This document shows positions 17,656-27,258 of a DNA stretch of 64,000 nt, piece by piece. This DNA is from Solimicrobium sp043758755 (GTDB lineage: Bacteria; Pseudomonadota; Gammaproteobacteria; Burkholderiales; Burkholderiaceae_D), in NCBI GenBank assembly GCA_043758755.1, contig JAYVMW010000047.1, positions 19,692 through 83,691 on the forward strand. The letters are read 5' to 3'. Numbering within the stretch: position 1 is the stretch's first letter; every line of letters starts with the position of its first letter. Under the pieces are notes generated by a model. It was not told where the DNA came from, did no database searches, and saw nothing but the letters and a program-made list of their open reading frames with translations. A program made the position numbers and the translations under genes.

Positions 17656-18603
17656 ATGAACAATTCGATCTCTTCCACAGCCATTTCTTCAACAACGCTT
17701 TCTTCTGCCGACAAGCTGGCCGTCGACGCCAACAGCCTGACCGAGCTCAAGAATGCCACGACCAAGAATACGCCGGCAGCGATCAAGGAAACAGCCAAAC
17801 AGTTTGAAGCGTTATTTGTCAGCATGATGATGAAAAGCATGCGCAAGGCCATGCCGGCTGATGGACCGATGGACAGCGAGCAGGGCAAGATGTTTACGTC
17901 CATGCTGGACGAGCAGATCAGCCAGAAAATTGCCTCGCGCGGCATAGGCCTGTCGGACATGCTGGCCAAACAGATGATGGTGAATGCCGGAATTCAGATG
18001 CCGGGTAAAAATCCGGCAGCGCCGGCTGCCGCAGCACCGGCTGCCGCAGCACCAACAGCTGCAGCGGTGACACATGTGGTGAATCCGATTACCCAACATG
18101 CCCAGGATCTGAAAACAGCGTCACCGACTTTAACCAAATCACAGGCGCAGGTGCAGGCCTTCCAGAATAAATTGACCTGTTGTGCACAGGCTGCCAGTGA
18201 CGCTACCGGCATACCGGCCAACTTCATGATGGGTCAGGCGGCTCTGGAAACCGGTTGGGGGCAGCATCAGATTTCAGCGGCCAACGGTCAGCCCAGTCAT
18301 AACCTGTTTGGCATCAAGGCCGGCAAAGACTGGACCGGTAAAACGGTCAGCGCCGTCACCACAGAATTTGTCAATGGGGTACCAACCAAAAAGCTGGAAA
18401 AATTTCGCGCCTACGACAATTACGATCAATCCTTTAACGATTACGCCAAGCTGCTGCAGGGGAATCAGCGCTATAAAAATGTGATCGCGAATGCCAAAGA
18501 TGCGTATGGATTCGCGCAGGGATTGCAGAAGGCCGGTTATGCCACAGATCCGGATTATGCAAAAAAGTTAATTAATGTGATCAACAAAACCACTTCCGCC
18601 TGA
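17656..18603 (+). CDS. flgJ: FlgJ: rod cap plus peptidoglycan hydrolase
   Basis: This is a dual-domain FlgJ. Residues 1-110 are the rod-capping domain (TAKQFEALFVSMMMKSMRKAMP), and the C-terminal part from about residue 165 is a glucosaminidase-family muramidase that opens peptidoglycan for the rod (FMMGQAALETGWGQHQI and HNLFGIKAG). The linker is Ala/Pro-rich, built from short repeats of an APAAA-type unit around residues 117-135. The length is 315 aa, normal for the two-domain form seen in beta- and gammaproteobacteria. Confidence 0.95.
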   Translation: MNNSISSTAISSTTLSSADKLAVDANSLTELKNATTKNTPAAIKETAKQFEALFVSMMMKSMRKAMPADGPMDSEQGKMFTSMLDEQISQKIASRGIGLSDMLAKQMMVNAGIQMPGKNPAAPAAAAPAAAAPTAAAVTHVVNPITQHAQDLKTASPTLTKSQAQVQAFQNKLTCCAQAASDATGIPANFMMGQAALETGWGQHQISAANGQPSHNLFGIKAGKDWTGKTVSAVTTEFVNGVPTKKLEKFRAYDNYDQSFNDYAKLLQGNQRYKNVIANAKDAYGFAQGLQKAGYATDPDYAKKLINVINKTTSA

Positions 18604-18617
18604 CCGACCGTTCCAGT

Positions 18618-18644
18618 TCAAGTTTTCTGGAAACAGGTCGATAA
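18618..18644 (+). promoter_or_regulatory. Sigma-28 (FliA) promoter for flgK-flgL
   Basis: The site reads TCAAGTTT, 11 bases, GTCGATAA. The consensus is TAAAGTTT-N11-GCCGATAA, so there are two mismatches in all and the spacing is exact. Its -10 element is identical to that ahead of flgM. It lies in the 83-base flgJ-flgK gap and ends 42 bases before the flgK ATG, so the hook-filament junction genes can be expressed late, apart from flgB-J. Confidence 0.85.
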
Positions 18645-18686
18645 GGTAACTGAGTGCCGTCAAAAGAATGTTTAAGCGAGTAAGCC

Positions 18687-20639
18687 ATGGGCGTTAATGT
18701 ATTAAATATTGGATCCACCGGGCTGCAGGCTGCGCAGATTGGCATTGCTACTACTGGTCAAAACATCAGCAATGCCAGTACGCCAGGTTACAGCGAGGAG
18801 GTATCCCAGCAGGTTGCGGCGCCGGCACAGGGTTACAGTTTCGGCTATCTCGGTCACGGTACCGAGGTTCAGACCGTGGTGCGTCAATATAATCAGCTGC
18901 TTTCATCCCAGATCAATTCCACGCAGTCCGCTTCCAGTCAGCTCAGCGCCTACTCGAACCTGATTACGCCGCTGGATAATCTGGTCGCCGATCCGAAGGC
19001 CGGTTTGTCACCGGTTCTGCAGTCTTTTTTTTCATCGCTGCAAAATCTGTCCGCCAATCCTTCTGCCGTGTCATCGATGCAGACTGCCATGTCCTCGGCT
19101 CAGACGCTGGTTTCACAGTTTCAGGCATTGCAGACTCAGGTCAATCAGAGTACCTCAACGGTCAATTCACAGATCAGTTCCGAGGTCACCACAATCAATA
19201 CCGATGCCCAGCAACTGGCTTCGGTGAATCAGGCCATACAGATAGGTTATGCTGCGGCCAACAATCAGCCGCCGAATACCTTGCTTGACCAGCGCGACCT
19301 TCTGATTAACAAACTGAGTCAGGAAACTCAGGTCTCTGTTGTTCCGGAAGGGAATATGTACAACGTATTTATCGGCAACGGGCAGCCTCTGGTGATGGGC
19401 GCTGTGGCCAATTCACTGACTACGGTAGCGTCGGCGAGCAACCCTACCAATCTGGAAGTGGCCTTCAGTGTCAACGGAACGACCCAACCCATCAGCGAAG
19501 CGAATCTGCCGGGTGGCACATTGGGTGGAACCTTTGCCTTTCGCACCAATTCACTGTCCCCGATTCAGAATACCTTGGGTCAGATTGCGATCGTGTTGGG
19601 CTCTGCACTGAATGCGCAAAACAAACTCGGCCAGACCGTCAGCGGAGCGATGGGTCAAGACCTGTTTACGATTGCCGCTCCGCTTGTGAATGCCAATGCC
19701 GGCAACAGCGCCGGCGCGCAAATTACAGCAACCATTGCCAATCCGGGTGCACTGAAACCTGACAACTACACGCTTAGTCTTGATGGCGGCGGCAATTACA
19801 CTTTTACTGATACCACCACCAATACTCCCACTGTTTTCGCTTCAGCCGCTGCCTTTGCTGCTGCACAACCAATCGACGGTGTCACCTATGCAATTACCGG
19901 TGCCATGTCCGCAGGAGACAGTTTTTCCATATCACCTACCGCAGCAGGCGCGTCTGGCTTTGGCCTGACAACCACCGATCCGACCGCTTTCGCCAGCGCC
20001 GCACCGATCTCAACCAGCACTGCGAGCACCAACACCGGCAGCGGTGTAATGACACCAGGATCGGTTACCACCGGATTCATACCTGCCAATGCCGCACCAC
20101 CAACCGGGACGACGCTGACCTATACGGCGGGCGCTCCGGGAACCTTAACTCTGAATCCGTCACCAGCCAGCGTAATGGTCAATGGAGTCGTCACAGCTCA
20201 GCCCATTACTTATACGTCCGGCATGACCATCAGTTTTAATAACATGAGTTTCAGTCTGTCCGGTACGCCGGCCAACGGCGATACTTTTACTGTTGGTCCA
20301 AATACGAATGCCACCGGCGACAACCGTAATGTGTTGCTGATGAATGGACTGCTGACACAGAACACGATGAATAACGGCACTGGAAACTTTCAGGGCGTGT
20401 ATGCGCAACTGGTCAATGCAGTGGGCAATACCACCAGTCAGGTGAACACCATGGGCGCAACGGAAACCAGTCTGCTCACAGCAGCGACCAAACAGCAGCA
20501 ATCCATATCCGGGGTCAATCTGGATCAGGAAACAGTGAATTTATTGCAGTACCAGCAGGTCTATCAGGCATGCGGCAAGCTGATTCAGGTTGCCAGTCAA
20601 AACTTTTCGACCGTCTTGAATCTGGATGGATCAGCGTAG
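18687..20639 (+). CDS. flgK: Flagellar hook-filament junction protein FlgK (HAP1)
   Basis: FlgK joins hook to filament. The 650-aa product begins MGVNVLNIGSTGLQAAQIGI and contains TTGQNISNASTPGYSEEVSQQ, the FlgK form of the axial N-terminal motif. LDQRDLLINKLSQ is the conserved central helix. The C-terminus is SGVNLDQETVNLLQYQQVYQA. A large variable Thr/Ala/Ser-rich middle spans about residues 330-560. flgN encodes its likely chaperone. Confidence 0.95.
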   Translation: MGVNVLNIGSTGLQAAQIGIATTGQNISNASTPGYSEEVSQQVAAPAQGYSFGYLGHGTEVQTVVRQYNQLLSSQINSTQSASSQLSAYSNLITPLDNLVADPKAGLSPVLQSFFSSLQNLSANPSAVSSMQTAMSSAQTLVSQFQALQTQVNQSTSTVNSQISSEVTTINTDAQQLASVNQAIQIGYAAANNQPPNTLLDQRDLLINKLSQETQVSVVPEGNMYNVFIGNGQPLVMGAVANSLTTVASASNPTNLEVAFSVNGTTQPISEANLPGGTLGGTFAFRTNSLSPIQNTLGQIAIVLGSALNAQNKLGQTVSGAMGQDLFTIAAPLVNANAGNSAGAQITATIANPGALKPDNYTLSLDGGGNYTFTDTTTNTPTVFASAAAFAAAQPIDGVTYAITGAMSAGDSFSISPTAAGASGFGLTTTDPTAFASAAPISTSTASTNTGSGVMTPGSVTTGFIPANAAPPTGTTLTYTAGAPGTLTLNPSPASVMVNGVVTAQPITYTSGMTISFNNMSFSLSGTPANGDTFTVGPNTNATGDNRNVLLMNGLLTQNTMNNGTGNFQGVYAQLVNAVGNTTSQVNTMGATETSLLTAATKQQQSISGVNLDQETVNLLQYQQVYQACGKLIQVASQNFSTVLNLDGSA

Positions 20640-20661
20640 TCTTTAATTATCAGGTGACATC

Positions 20662-21873
20662 ATGCGTATCAGCACTGCGAGCGTTTATCAGGACGCTGTA
20701 ACCAATTTCAACAATGCGCAATCGGCGATTGCCCAATCCACCAATGAAATCAGTTCTGGAAACGCGCTGACTTCACCTTCGGTGAACCCAACCGCCTCTG
20801 CTCAGGTTCTGGTGGCAAAACAGGGCCAGGCCATCAATACCCAATTTGGCGTCAACCGTGGCAATGCCAACAGTACGTTAAGTACAACTGACGGTATTTT
20901 GGCTGGCGTGACCAATCTGATGCAAAGCCTGGAATCCCAGATCGTGCAGGCCAACAGTGGTTCGTTGAATGCTTCTGACCGGTCCAGCATTGCCATGCAA
21001 TTGCAAGGCACAATGAATCAATTGATGACGCTGGCCAATTCAACCGACTCGAATGGCAACTATGTGTTCTCCGGCACAACCGTGGGTACCACGCCCTATA
21101 CCGCTACCAGTAACGGCGCAGTGTATAACGGCAATCAGGAAACCCAGAACATACAGGTCGCTACCAACCAGCAGTTGCCGGTGACGATGGTGGGCAGTGC
21201 TGTTTTTGGCAATATTCAGGTGTCACCGAGCGCGTATTTCAGTACACCGGATACCGGTAATATATCGGCTGCCACCATGTCGAACGGCACAGTCACAAAT
21301 TCCGCGTTGGTTACCGGAGATAATTATCAGGTCAGTTTTACCGGAACTCCAGCCACCAATTACAGTGTGACTGACACCAGTACCGGTAGCGTCGTCGTAC
21401 CGTCGACCGCATTTGCCAGCCCGCAGACTGTCAGCGTTGGCGGCATGAACTATACGATTAACGGCGCTCCGGCAGCCACTGACAAGTTTACGATGCAGCC
21501 GGGCAATCAGAATATATTTCAGGTGCTCACCAATGCCATTACGGCGCTCAAGCAGCCAGCCGGTACTGCCAATGCCGCCGGTCAAACCAATCTGAGTATC
21601 ACTCTGTCCCAGGCTAACAGCAGCATTTCCGCTTCGCTCAACAATGTGTTGGACACGCGCGACCAGATCGGTAATTCGATGCAGCAGATTTCTTCCCTGA
21701 ACAGTGTCGGGCAGACCTTGGATCTGTCCTTTACCACCACGATCAGTAATCTGCAGGATACCAATCTGGCGCAGGCAGCCAGCCAGCTGGCTTTGGAGCA
21801 GACCACCTATAAGGCAGCGCAGGCGGCATTTGCTTCCACGTCACAGCTGTCGCTGCTGAGCATGCTCCGATAA
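20662..21873 (+). CDS. flgL: Flagellar hook-filament junction protein FlgL (HAP3)
   Basis: FlgL is the second junction protein, related to flagellin. The 403-aa product starts MRISTASVYQDAVTNFNNAQ and ends with a helical region ending ALEQTTYKAAQAAFASTSQL followed by SLLSMLR, the flagellin-like C-terminus. A further conserved point is NGNYVFSGT after LMTLANSTDS. The ribosome-binding site is weak (ATCAGGTGACATC). It closes the flgB-L run; flagellin genes are not in this window. Confidence 0.95.
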   Translation: MRISTASVYQDAVTNFNNAQSAIAQSTNEISSGNALTSPSVNPTASAQVLVAKQGQAINTQFGVNRGNANSTLSTTDGILAGVTNLMQSLESQIVQANSGSLNASDRSSIAMQLQGTMNQLMTLANSTDSNGNYVFSGTTVGTTPYTATSNGAVYNGNQETQNIQVATNQQLPVTMVGSAVFGNIQVSPSAYFSTPDTGNISAATMSNGTVTNSALVTGDNYQVSFTGTPATNYSVTDTSTGSVVVPSTAFASPQTVSVGGMNYTINGAPAATDKFTMQPGNQNIFQVLTNAITALKQPAGTANAAGQTNLSITLSQANSSISASLNNVLDTRDQIGNSMQQISSLNSVGQTLDLSFTTTISNLQDTNLAQAASQLALEQTTYKAAQAAFASTSQLSLLSMLR

Positions 21874-21879
21874 TTGCAA

Positions 21880-21907
21880 CACCCGGATATCAGCACGATA
21901 CCGGGTG
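21880..21907. terminator. Hairpin between convergent flgL and ETF:ubiquinone oxidoreductase genes
   Basis: CACCCGG-A-TATC pairs with GATA-CCGGGTG, a stem of 11 pairs with one bulge and a 5-base loop. It sits directly after the flgL stop and before the end of the opposing gene. No T-run follows on either strand, so it may be a weak or transcript-end-protecting hairpin. Confidence 0.5.
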
Positions 21908-21917
21908 CTTGCATCAA

Positions 21918-23588
21918 TTACATATTCGGATAGTTCGGTCCGCCACCACCTTCAGGTGTCACCCACACGATGTTCTGGGTCGGATCCTTGATGTCACAGG
22001 TCTTGCAGTGCACGCAGTTCTGCGAGTTGATCTGCAGTTTGTCTGCGCCTGCATCCGTCTTAATAAATTCATATACTCCGGCAGGACAGTAACGTCCTTC
22101 CGGTCCGGCATATTTGGCCAGATTGACCGCTACCGGTACTGACGCATTTTTCAACGTCAGATGAATCGGTTGATCTTCGCTGTGATTGGTGTTGGAAATA
22201 AATACCGAAGACAGCCGGTCAAAGGTGAGTTTGCCGTCCGGTTTCGGATAATTGATCGGCGTGCATTCACTTGCCGGTTTCAGGCATTCATGGTCATGGT
22301 GCTGATGATGCAGGGTCCAGGGCGCTTTACCGGCCAACAGTTTTTGATCGATACCAACCATGAGTGAACCCAGATAAAGTCCCTTGGCCAGCCATGGTTT
22401 GACGTTGCGGGCCTTGTGCAGTTCGGCGTGCAGCCAGGAATCCCTGACTGCGGCCGGATAGGATTCAAGCTCGTCTGAGCTGCGCTCTGCGGCCAGTGCT
22501 TCGATGATTGATTCGGCCACCAGCATGCCGCTCTTCATTGCAGTATGGCTGCCCTTGATGCGACTCATGTTCAAGAATCCGGCTTCGCAGCCGATCAGTG
22601 CGCCACCCGGGAAGGTGAGTTTGGGCAGGGATTGAATACCGCCGGCCGTAATGGCGCGCGCACCATATGAAATCCGTTTGCCGCCTTCAAAAAAACCACG
22701 GATCGCCGGATGAGTTTTATAGCGTTGAAACTCTTCGTAGGGTGACAGATACGGATTGGAATAACTCAGGCCGACCACCAGACCGACCGCCACCTGATTG
22801 TTTTCCAGATGATATAAAAATGATCCGCCATAGGTGTCGGATTCCAGAGGCCAGCCGGCCGTGTGCACGACCAGACCCGGCTGGTGTTTTTCGGGCGCAA
22901 TTTCCCATAATTCCTTGATGCCGATGCCATAGACCTGCGGATCGCTGCCGGCATTCAGATCAAATTTCTGCATTAACTGCTTGCCCAGATGGCCGCGCGC
23001 GCCTTCGGCAAACAGCGTGTACTTGGCGTGCAGTTCCATACCCAGCTGAAAGTTCGGACCGGCAGTGCCGTCGTGCGTTACACCCATGTTGCCGGTGGCG
23101 ACACCTCTGACCGAGCCATTGTCGTTGTACAGAATTTCAGCCGCCGCAAATCCGGGGAAAATTTCCACACCCAGCGCTTCGGCCTGCTGACCCAGCCAAC
23201 GCACCAGATTTGCCAGCGAAATAATATAGTTGCCGTGATTCTGAAAACAGCCCGGTAACATCCAGTTCGGGGTTTTCAGGGAACTTTTTTCGGTCAGTAC
23301 CAGGAAGCGGTCTTCGCTGACCTGGGTAAGCAGTGGCGCACCCAGTTCTTTCCAGTTCGGGAACAGTTCATTGAGGGCGATTGGATCCATTACCGCGCCA
23401 GACAAAATATGCGCGCCGAGTTCTCCACCTTTTTCAAGGATGCACACAGAAACTTCCTTATTCTGTGTCTTTACCAACTGCTTGAGACGGATCGCCGCGG
23501 ATAAACCGGCAGGACCGCCGCCGACGATGACAACATCGTATTCCATGGTGTCGCGCGGACCAAACTGTTCCAGAAAATTTGTACTCAT
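21918..23588 (-). CDS. Electron transfer flavoprotein:ubiquinone oxidoreductase
   Basis: ETF-QO passes electrons from reduced ETF (fed by acyl-CoA and other dehydrogenases) into the membrane quinone pool. The 556-aa protein has an N-terminal FAD-binding motif (YDVVIVGGGPAGLSAAIRL) and central ETF-QO motifs including GCEAGFLNMSRIKGSHTAMKSG. The C-terminal [4Fe-4S] domain has RYCPAGVYE and NCVHCKTCDIKDPTQNI, supplying the four Cys ligands. The length is close to bacterial homologues. The etfAB genes are not nearby, so it acts as a stand-alone unit. Confidence 0.95.
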   Translation of the reverse strand: MSTNFLEQFGPRDTMEYDVVIVGGGPAGLSAAIRLKQLVKTQNKEVSVCILEKGGELGAHILSGAVMDPIALNELFPNWKELGAPLLTQVSEDRFLVLTEKSSLKTPNWMLPGCFQNHGNYIISLANLVRWLGQQAEALGVEIFPGFAAAEILYNDNGSVRGVATGNMGVTHDGTAGPNFQLGMELHAKYTLFAEGARGHLGKQLMQKFDLNAGSDPQVYGIGIKELWEIAPEKHQPGLVVHTAGWPLESDTYGGSFLYHLENNQVAVGLVVGLSYSNPYLSPYEEFQRYKTHPAIRGFFEGGKRISYGARAITAGGIQSLPKLTFPGGALIGCEAGFLNMSRIKGSHTAMKSGMLVAESIIEALAAERSSDELESYPAAVRDSWLHAELHKARNVKPWLAKGLYLGSLMVGIDQKLLAGKAPWTLHHQHHDHECLKPASECTPINYPKPDGKLTFDRLSSVFISNTNHSEDQPIHLTLKNASVPVAVNLAKYAGPEGRYCPAGVYEFIKTDAGADKLQINSQNCVHCKTCDIKDPTQNIVWVTPEGGGGPNYPNM

Positions 23589-23797
23589 GATTGAGATCGC
23601 TTTTTAGTGATGAATTTAAATTAATGTACGGTCGTGCTATTTTTAACTGACGAATTATCTCAGAGCTTGTTGGAATATGCATTAATTCACTCTGCTTGGG
23701 ATCAATATATTCACAATTAATTACAACAACTATGGCATCATGTTGCCAATTTGCTGATCACAGGGCAACGAATGTCCGCATTTGGAGGAGTTTTGCA

Positions 23798-24574
23798 ATG
23801 GGAATTGAAGTCAATTTTGAAGGAAAAATCGCGCTCATTACGGGCGCATCAAGCGGACTTGGCGCGCGTTTCGCCAAGGTGCTGGCTCAGGCCGGCGCCC
23901 AGGTGGTTCTGGCTGCGCGCCGCACTGACCGATTAAAAGAGCTGCGTGCCGAAATTGAAGCCGACGGCGGTGCCGCGCACATGGTGCAGCTCGATGTCAC
24001 CGACTACGCCAGCATCAAATCGGCGATTGCCCATGCCGAAACCGAAGCTGGACCAATAGATATCCTGATCAATAATGCCGGCGTGTCCAATCTCAAGCGT
24101 TTGCTTGACGTCACCCCGGATGATTATGCTTACGTGATGGATACCAATCTGCGCGGCGCATTTTTTGTGGCGCAGGAATCAGCCAAACGGATGGTGGCAC
24201 GCTCTAAGGGCGATCCCAAAAAACAGCACAGAATTGTCAACATCGCTTCGGTGGCCGGCCTGCGCGTTATTTCCCAGTTGGGTACGTATTGCACCAGCAA
24301 GGCTGGCGTAATTCAGATGACCAAAGCGATGGCACTGGAATGGGGTAAATATGGCATTAACGTCAATGCCATCTGTCCCGGATATATCTCGACCGAAATC
24401 AATCAGAGTTTTTTTGAAACCGACGATGGTAAGCGACTGATCAGTTCGCTGCCGCGCAACCGGCTTGGTCAGCCGGAAGATCTGGATGGCCTGTTGCTGC
24501 TGCTGGCCGGCGAGGAAGCGCGGTTTATGAATGGTGCTATCGTCACCGTCGATGACGGCATGAGCGTGTATTGA
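23798..24574 (+). CDS. Short-chain dehydrogenase/reductase (FabG-like)
   Basis: This is a 258-aa classical SDR. It has the Rossmann glycine motif TGASSGLG near residue 16, the NNAG motif (ILINNAGVSN) and the catalytic Ser plus YxxxK (YCTSK). The Arg in AARRTD after the second strand suggests NADP preference, which is inference. The ATG at 23798 follows a strong GGAGGAG; the in-frame start at 23696 is rejected for lack of conservation. The substrate is unknown. It may be a 3-oxoacyl or 3-hydroxyacyl-CoA type enzyme, given the neighbouring ETF-QO. Confidence 0.9.
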   Translation: MGIEVNFEGKIALITGASSGLGARFAKVLAQAGAQVVLAARRTDRLKELRAEIEADGGAAHMVQLDVTDYASIKSAIAHAETEAGPIDILINNAGVSNLKRLLDVTPDDYAYVMDTNLRGAFFVAQESAKRMVARSKGDPKKQHRIVNIASVAGLRVISQLGTYCTSKAGVIQMTKAMALEWGKYGINVNAICPGYISTEINQSFFETDDGKRLISSLPRNRLGQPEDLDGLLLLLAGEEARFMNGAIVTVDDGMSVY

Positions 24575-24587
24575 AATTTGCCAAGTG

Positions 24588-24614
24588 GCAGGCCGGAATG
24601 ATATTCCAGCCTGC
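24588..24614. terminator. Strong hairpin between convergent SDR and GtrA genes
   Basis: GCAGGC and GGAAT pair with ATTCC and GCCTGC, with one internal mismatch and a three-base loop. An outer alternative pair, GTGGCAG/CTGCCAC (24585-24591 and 24618-24624), also exists. There is no T-run. Its place between two convergent stops suggests a transcript end for one or both genes. Confidence 0.5.
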
Positions 24615-24625
24615 TCACTGCCACC

Positions 24626-25024
24626 CTAGTGTTTAAATGCCCACCATTTACTGCCTGAAAAATTCCACAACAGGACTATGCCGGTGCTCAATAACTGGGC
24701 AAACCAGTGATTCCAGCCCAGATGCGCGGGCAAATACCCCATCAGCACATAGTTGATGCTCCATCCCACGGCCAGAATCGAAAAATATTTGGATGCCGCT
24801 TCCGCGTGCGATTTGCTGCTGCCGAAGGTTAAAAAATAATTCAACACATAATTCACTACCGAGCCCAGAATATAACCAAGCGCCGACGCACTCTGCGCGG
24901 AGAGAACGGCGAAGTGGTCGCACCCAATCCAGAGCGACAGATACTGCACCGCCGTACCGGACAGCCCAACCGCGGCAAAGCGCAAGAATTGCAGCAACAG
25001 CGCACGATTGACATGTTGACGCAT
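24626..25024 (-). CDS. GtrA-family small membrane protein
   Basis: This 132-aa protein has four predicted transmembrane segments: FLRFAAVGLSGTAVQYLSLW, SASALGYILGSVVNYVLNYFL, a third around the FSILAVGWSINYVLM segment, and a last one ending in WNFSGSKWWAFKH. This pattern is typical of the GtrA family. GtrA-type proteins are thought to flip polyprenol-linked sugars during O-antigen or cell-wall glycosylation. No glycosyltransferase adjoins it here, so the role is open. It lies 12 bases after the small lipoprotein gene. Confidence 0.85.
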   Translation of the reverse strand: MRQHVNRALLLQFLRFAAVGLSGTAVQYLSLWIGCDHFAVLSAQSASALGYILGSVVNYVLNYFLTFGSSKSHAEAASKYFSILAVGWSINYVLMGYLPAHLGWNHWFAQLLSTGIVLLWNFSGSKWWAFKH

Positions 25025-25036
25025 TGATATTCCGAT

Positions 25037-25246
25037 TTATTTGGTTTGAAGTTCGATAACGCGGCGCTGTTCTTCAGCATCCTGCTGCATTTTTTTCTCG
25101 AGATCTTTGGCTTTTTGCAGTTGTTCGCGCTGTGGCACCAGATCAAAGGCCGGTTTTTCGTCTATTTTTTTGTCATCGGGCTTGTTGCAGGCTGCAAGAC
25201 CGGAAAGTACGGCGGTAACAATGAACAGATAAATTATGCTGCGCAT
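25037..25246 (-). CDS. Small lipoprotein of unknown function
   Basis: This 69-aa precursor has a signal peptide (IIYLFIVTAVLSG) and the lipobox L-A-A-C, so a mature lipoprotein of about 49 residues is expected. The rest is highly charged and probably one helix (LQKAKDLEKKMQQDAEEQRRVIELQTK), like other small coiled-coil lipoproteins. It is upstream of, and likely cotranscribed with, the GtrA-family gene. No family is recognised with certainty. Confidence 0.75.
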   Translation of the reverse strand: MRSIIYLFIVTAVLSGLAACNKPDDKKIDEKPAFDLVPQREQLQKAKDLEKKMQQDAEEQRRVIELQTK

Positions 25247-25330
25247 GATGGACTCCCTATATTGAGACGCAAAATTAAATTAAATCAGATTGAGGATGAA
25301 TAGCAACGAATGTCCGGAATTGGTAAACAG

Positions 25331-27220
25331 TCAGCGCACCGCAATGATGACTTCGATGCAGGTGCCCTGAGTCTGATCGCCGCTGATATGCAGTTCGCCG
25401 TGCAAGGCGCGCACTCGTTCGCGCATGCCGACCAAACCAAATGACTGGCGTTTTGCAAAGTCCTGCTGGTTGATGCCGCGCCCGTTATCCCTGATTCTGA
25501 ATTTAAGGGTATCGTCGGTTCTGGATAATTCAATTTCAACGTGGGTCGCGTTGGCGTGCCGAACCACGTTGGTGAGCGATTCCTGAATGACGCGATACAC
25601 CATGGTGCTGATGCTGTCATTCAGAATCAGCTCGTCTTCGTTGGCCTCAAGCTTGCATTCGATCTTGTGGCGCTGTTTGAAATCCTTTTGCAGTGATTGC
25701 AGCGCAAAAAACAGTCCGCCTTCATCCAGTGCGCGGGGACGCAGATCCGTTGCGATTCTGCGCAGTGTGGCAATCGCGTTCAGTATCAGGCTATCTATAC
25801 TGTGCAATATCGGTCTGATTGCATCATTGTCGGGCTGTTTTCTCTCAAGTACCGAAAAGTCCATGCGCAGGGCTGCCAGCAATTGCCCCAGATCGTCGTG
25901 CAGTTCGCGTGCGATGTGTTTGCGTTCTTCTTCGCGCACGGTCTGCAGCGACTGCGACAGTTCACTGAGTTGCTGATGATATTGCTCCATTTTCTCTTTG
26001 GCGATTTTCCGGTCGTTGATATCTCTGAAAATGACGGTGAACAGGCGCTGATCATCTTCCATCAGGCTGGAAATAGACGCTTCTATCGGAAACTCCTGAC
26101 CGTTTTTCTTCAGACCGTTTACCGAAAAATCGGCACGTTGCGCGCCCATCTGGCGGATCGACTTTCCCGTGGTGCCGAAATGGTTGACATGTTTGCTGTG
26201 TCCGTCGCGATGGCGCAGTGGTATTACCAGATCCAGATGCATGCCCAGCATTTCCTTGTTTTCGTAGCCGAAGAAATTTTCAGCCGCATCATTGACCATG
26301 ATGATGTTGTGCGCAGAGTCGATGGTGATGATGCCGTCGGTAGCGGTCTGGATAATGCCGTTGAGGCGATTACTGCTTTTCTGCAGTTGCTGTTTGGCCT
26401 GCGCCAGTTGCGCGAACGGTCTGGACAGGTTGATGGTCACCAGACTGAAATAAATTCCAAGTGCGCCGATGAATTGATACAGCTGTCCAAGCAGACGGAA
26501 CAGGGCCTGATCAACGAACAGGTCCGAAAAGCAGAATTCCGACATGGCCAGCAGGGCGCAGGCAGCAAATAAAAAGGACTTCTCGGACAGATCGTCCGGT
26601 TCGGTGTCGTGTATGGTGGTCAGATAAAAAATGAGGCCAGCCAGCGCCAGCAGCCCGATGATGATGACTTCTGTGACATTCTTAAGTTCATACGACCAGC
26701 TGCCAGGCAATTCCAGAGCGGGAATCTGCCTGAAATAAAAAAAAGTCATCAGGCCGCACAGTGTCAGAAGAACCAGCCCCGATTTCAAAACAAGCACCAT
26801 TGACTTTTTTGGTCGTGTATCGGGAATAAATTCGATCGCAATAAAACTCAGAATAAATGCGGTTGTGATGCGCCACAGCATACTGAACAGGAGCGTGATC
26901 TGCGCATAGTCTGGTGCTAAAAAGTGCGCGCTGCTGGTTTCGCTGACGATACTGAAAAAGTTGAAAACCGCTGCGCACAAAAAACCGATGGCAAGAATGA
27001 CAGAGCGGGAATGTCGATGGATTTCATAGCCGTGCCAGCTGACGATGAAGATGGAAAAAAACAACACCACGCAAATCAGATCGATCAGTATGCGCAATGG
27101 TGCGATCTGCATTTCGGTGATTTGCACATGATGGGGGTAAAGCGTCATTGCCAATAATAAAAGCAGCAAAAATGCCAGTACCGTTCGGCGCGCGAGTATT
27201 AACTGTCTGGGAATGGTCAT
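25331..27220 (-). CDS. Membrane sensor histidine kinase (MASE3-like sensor, PAS, HisKA_3, HATPase)
   Basis: This 629-aa kinase is of the NarX/UhpB type. Residues 1 to about 275 hold seven or eight transmembrane segments resembling MASE3 sensor domains. A short linker helix and a PAS domain (about 290-400, GIIQTATDGIITIDSAHNIIM) follow. The HisKA_3 phosphoacceptor region is ARELHDDLGQ with His441, then an HATPase domain with the N box (VIQESLTNVVRHANA) and RDNGRG. HisKA_3 kinases usually pair with LuxR/NarL-type regulators; none is adjacent, and the only receiver nearby (29065-29460) lacks a DNA-binding domain. The ATG at 27220 is preferred to the TTG at 27229. Confidence 0.88.
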   Translation of the reverse strand: MTIPRQLILARRTVLAFLLLLLLAMTLYPHHVQITEMQIAPLRILIDLICVVLFFSIFIVSWHGYEIHRHSRSVILAIGFLCAAVFNFFSIVSETSSAHFLAPDYAQITLLFSMLWRITTAFILSFIAIEFIPDTRPKKSMVLVLKSGLVLLTLCGLMTFFYFRQIPALELPGSWSYELKNVTEVIIIGLLALAGLIFYLTTIHDTEPDDLSEKSFLFAACALLAMSEFCFSDLFVDQALFRLLGQLYQFIGALGIYFSLVTINLSRPFAQLAQAKQQLQKSSNRLNGIIQTATDGIITIDSAHNIIMVNDAAENFFGYENKEMLGMHLDLVIPLRHRDGHSKHVNHFGTTGKSIRQMGAQRADFSVNGLKKNGQEFPIEASISSLMEDDQRLFTVIFRDINDRKIAKEKMEQYHQQLSELSQSLQTVREEERKHIARELHDDLGQLLAALRMDFSVLERKQPDNDAIRPILHSIDSLILNAIATLRRIATDLRPRALDEGGLFFALQSLQKDFKQRHKIECKLEANEDELILNDSISTMVYRVIQESLTNVVRHANATHVEIELSRTDDTLKFRIRDNGRGINQQDFAKRQSFGLVGMRERVRALHGELHISGDQTQGTCIEVIIAVR

Positions 27221-27258
27221 TGGAAGCAACCGGTGATGAAGTTACCGGATTTTATATG

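Noticed and set aside
25697..26572. 291-codon plus-strand frame opposite the histidine kinase
   Set aside because: The minus-strand kinase carries PAS, HisKA_3 and HATPase motifs in order. The antisense frame is low in recognisable features.
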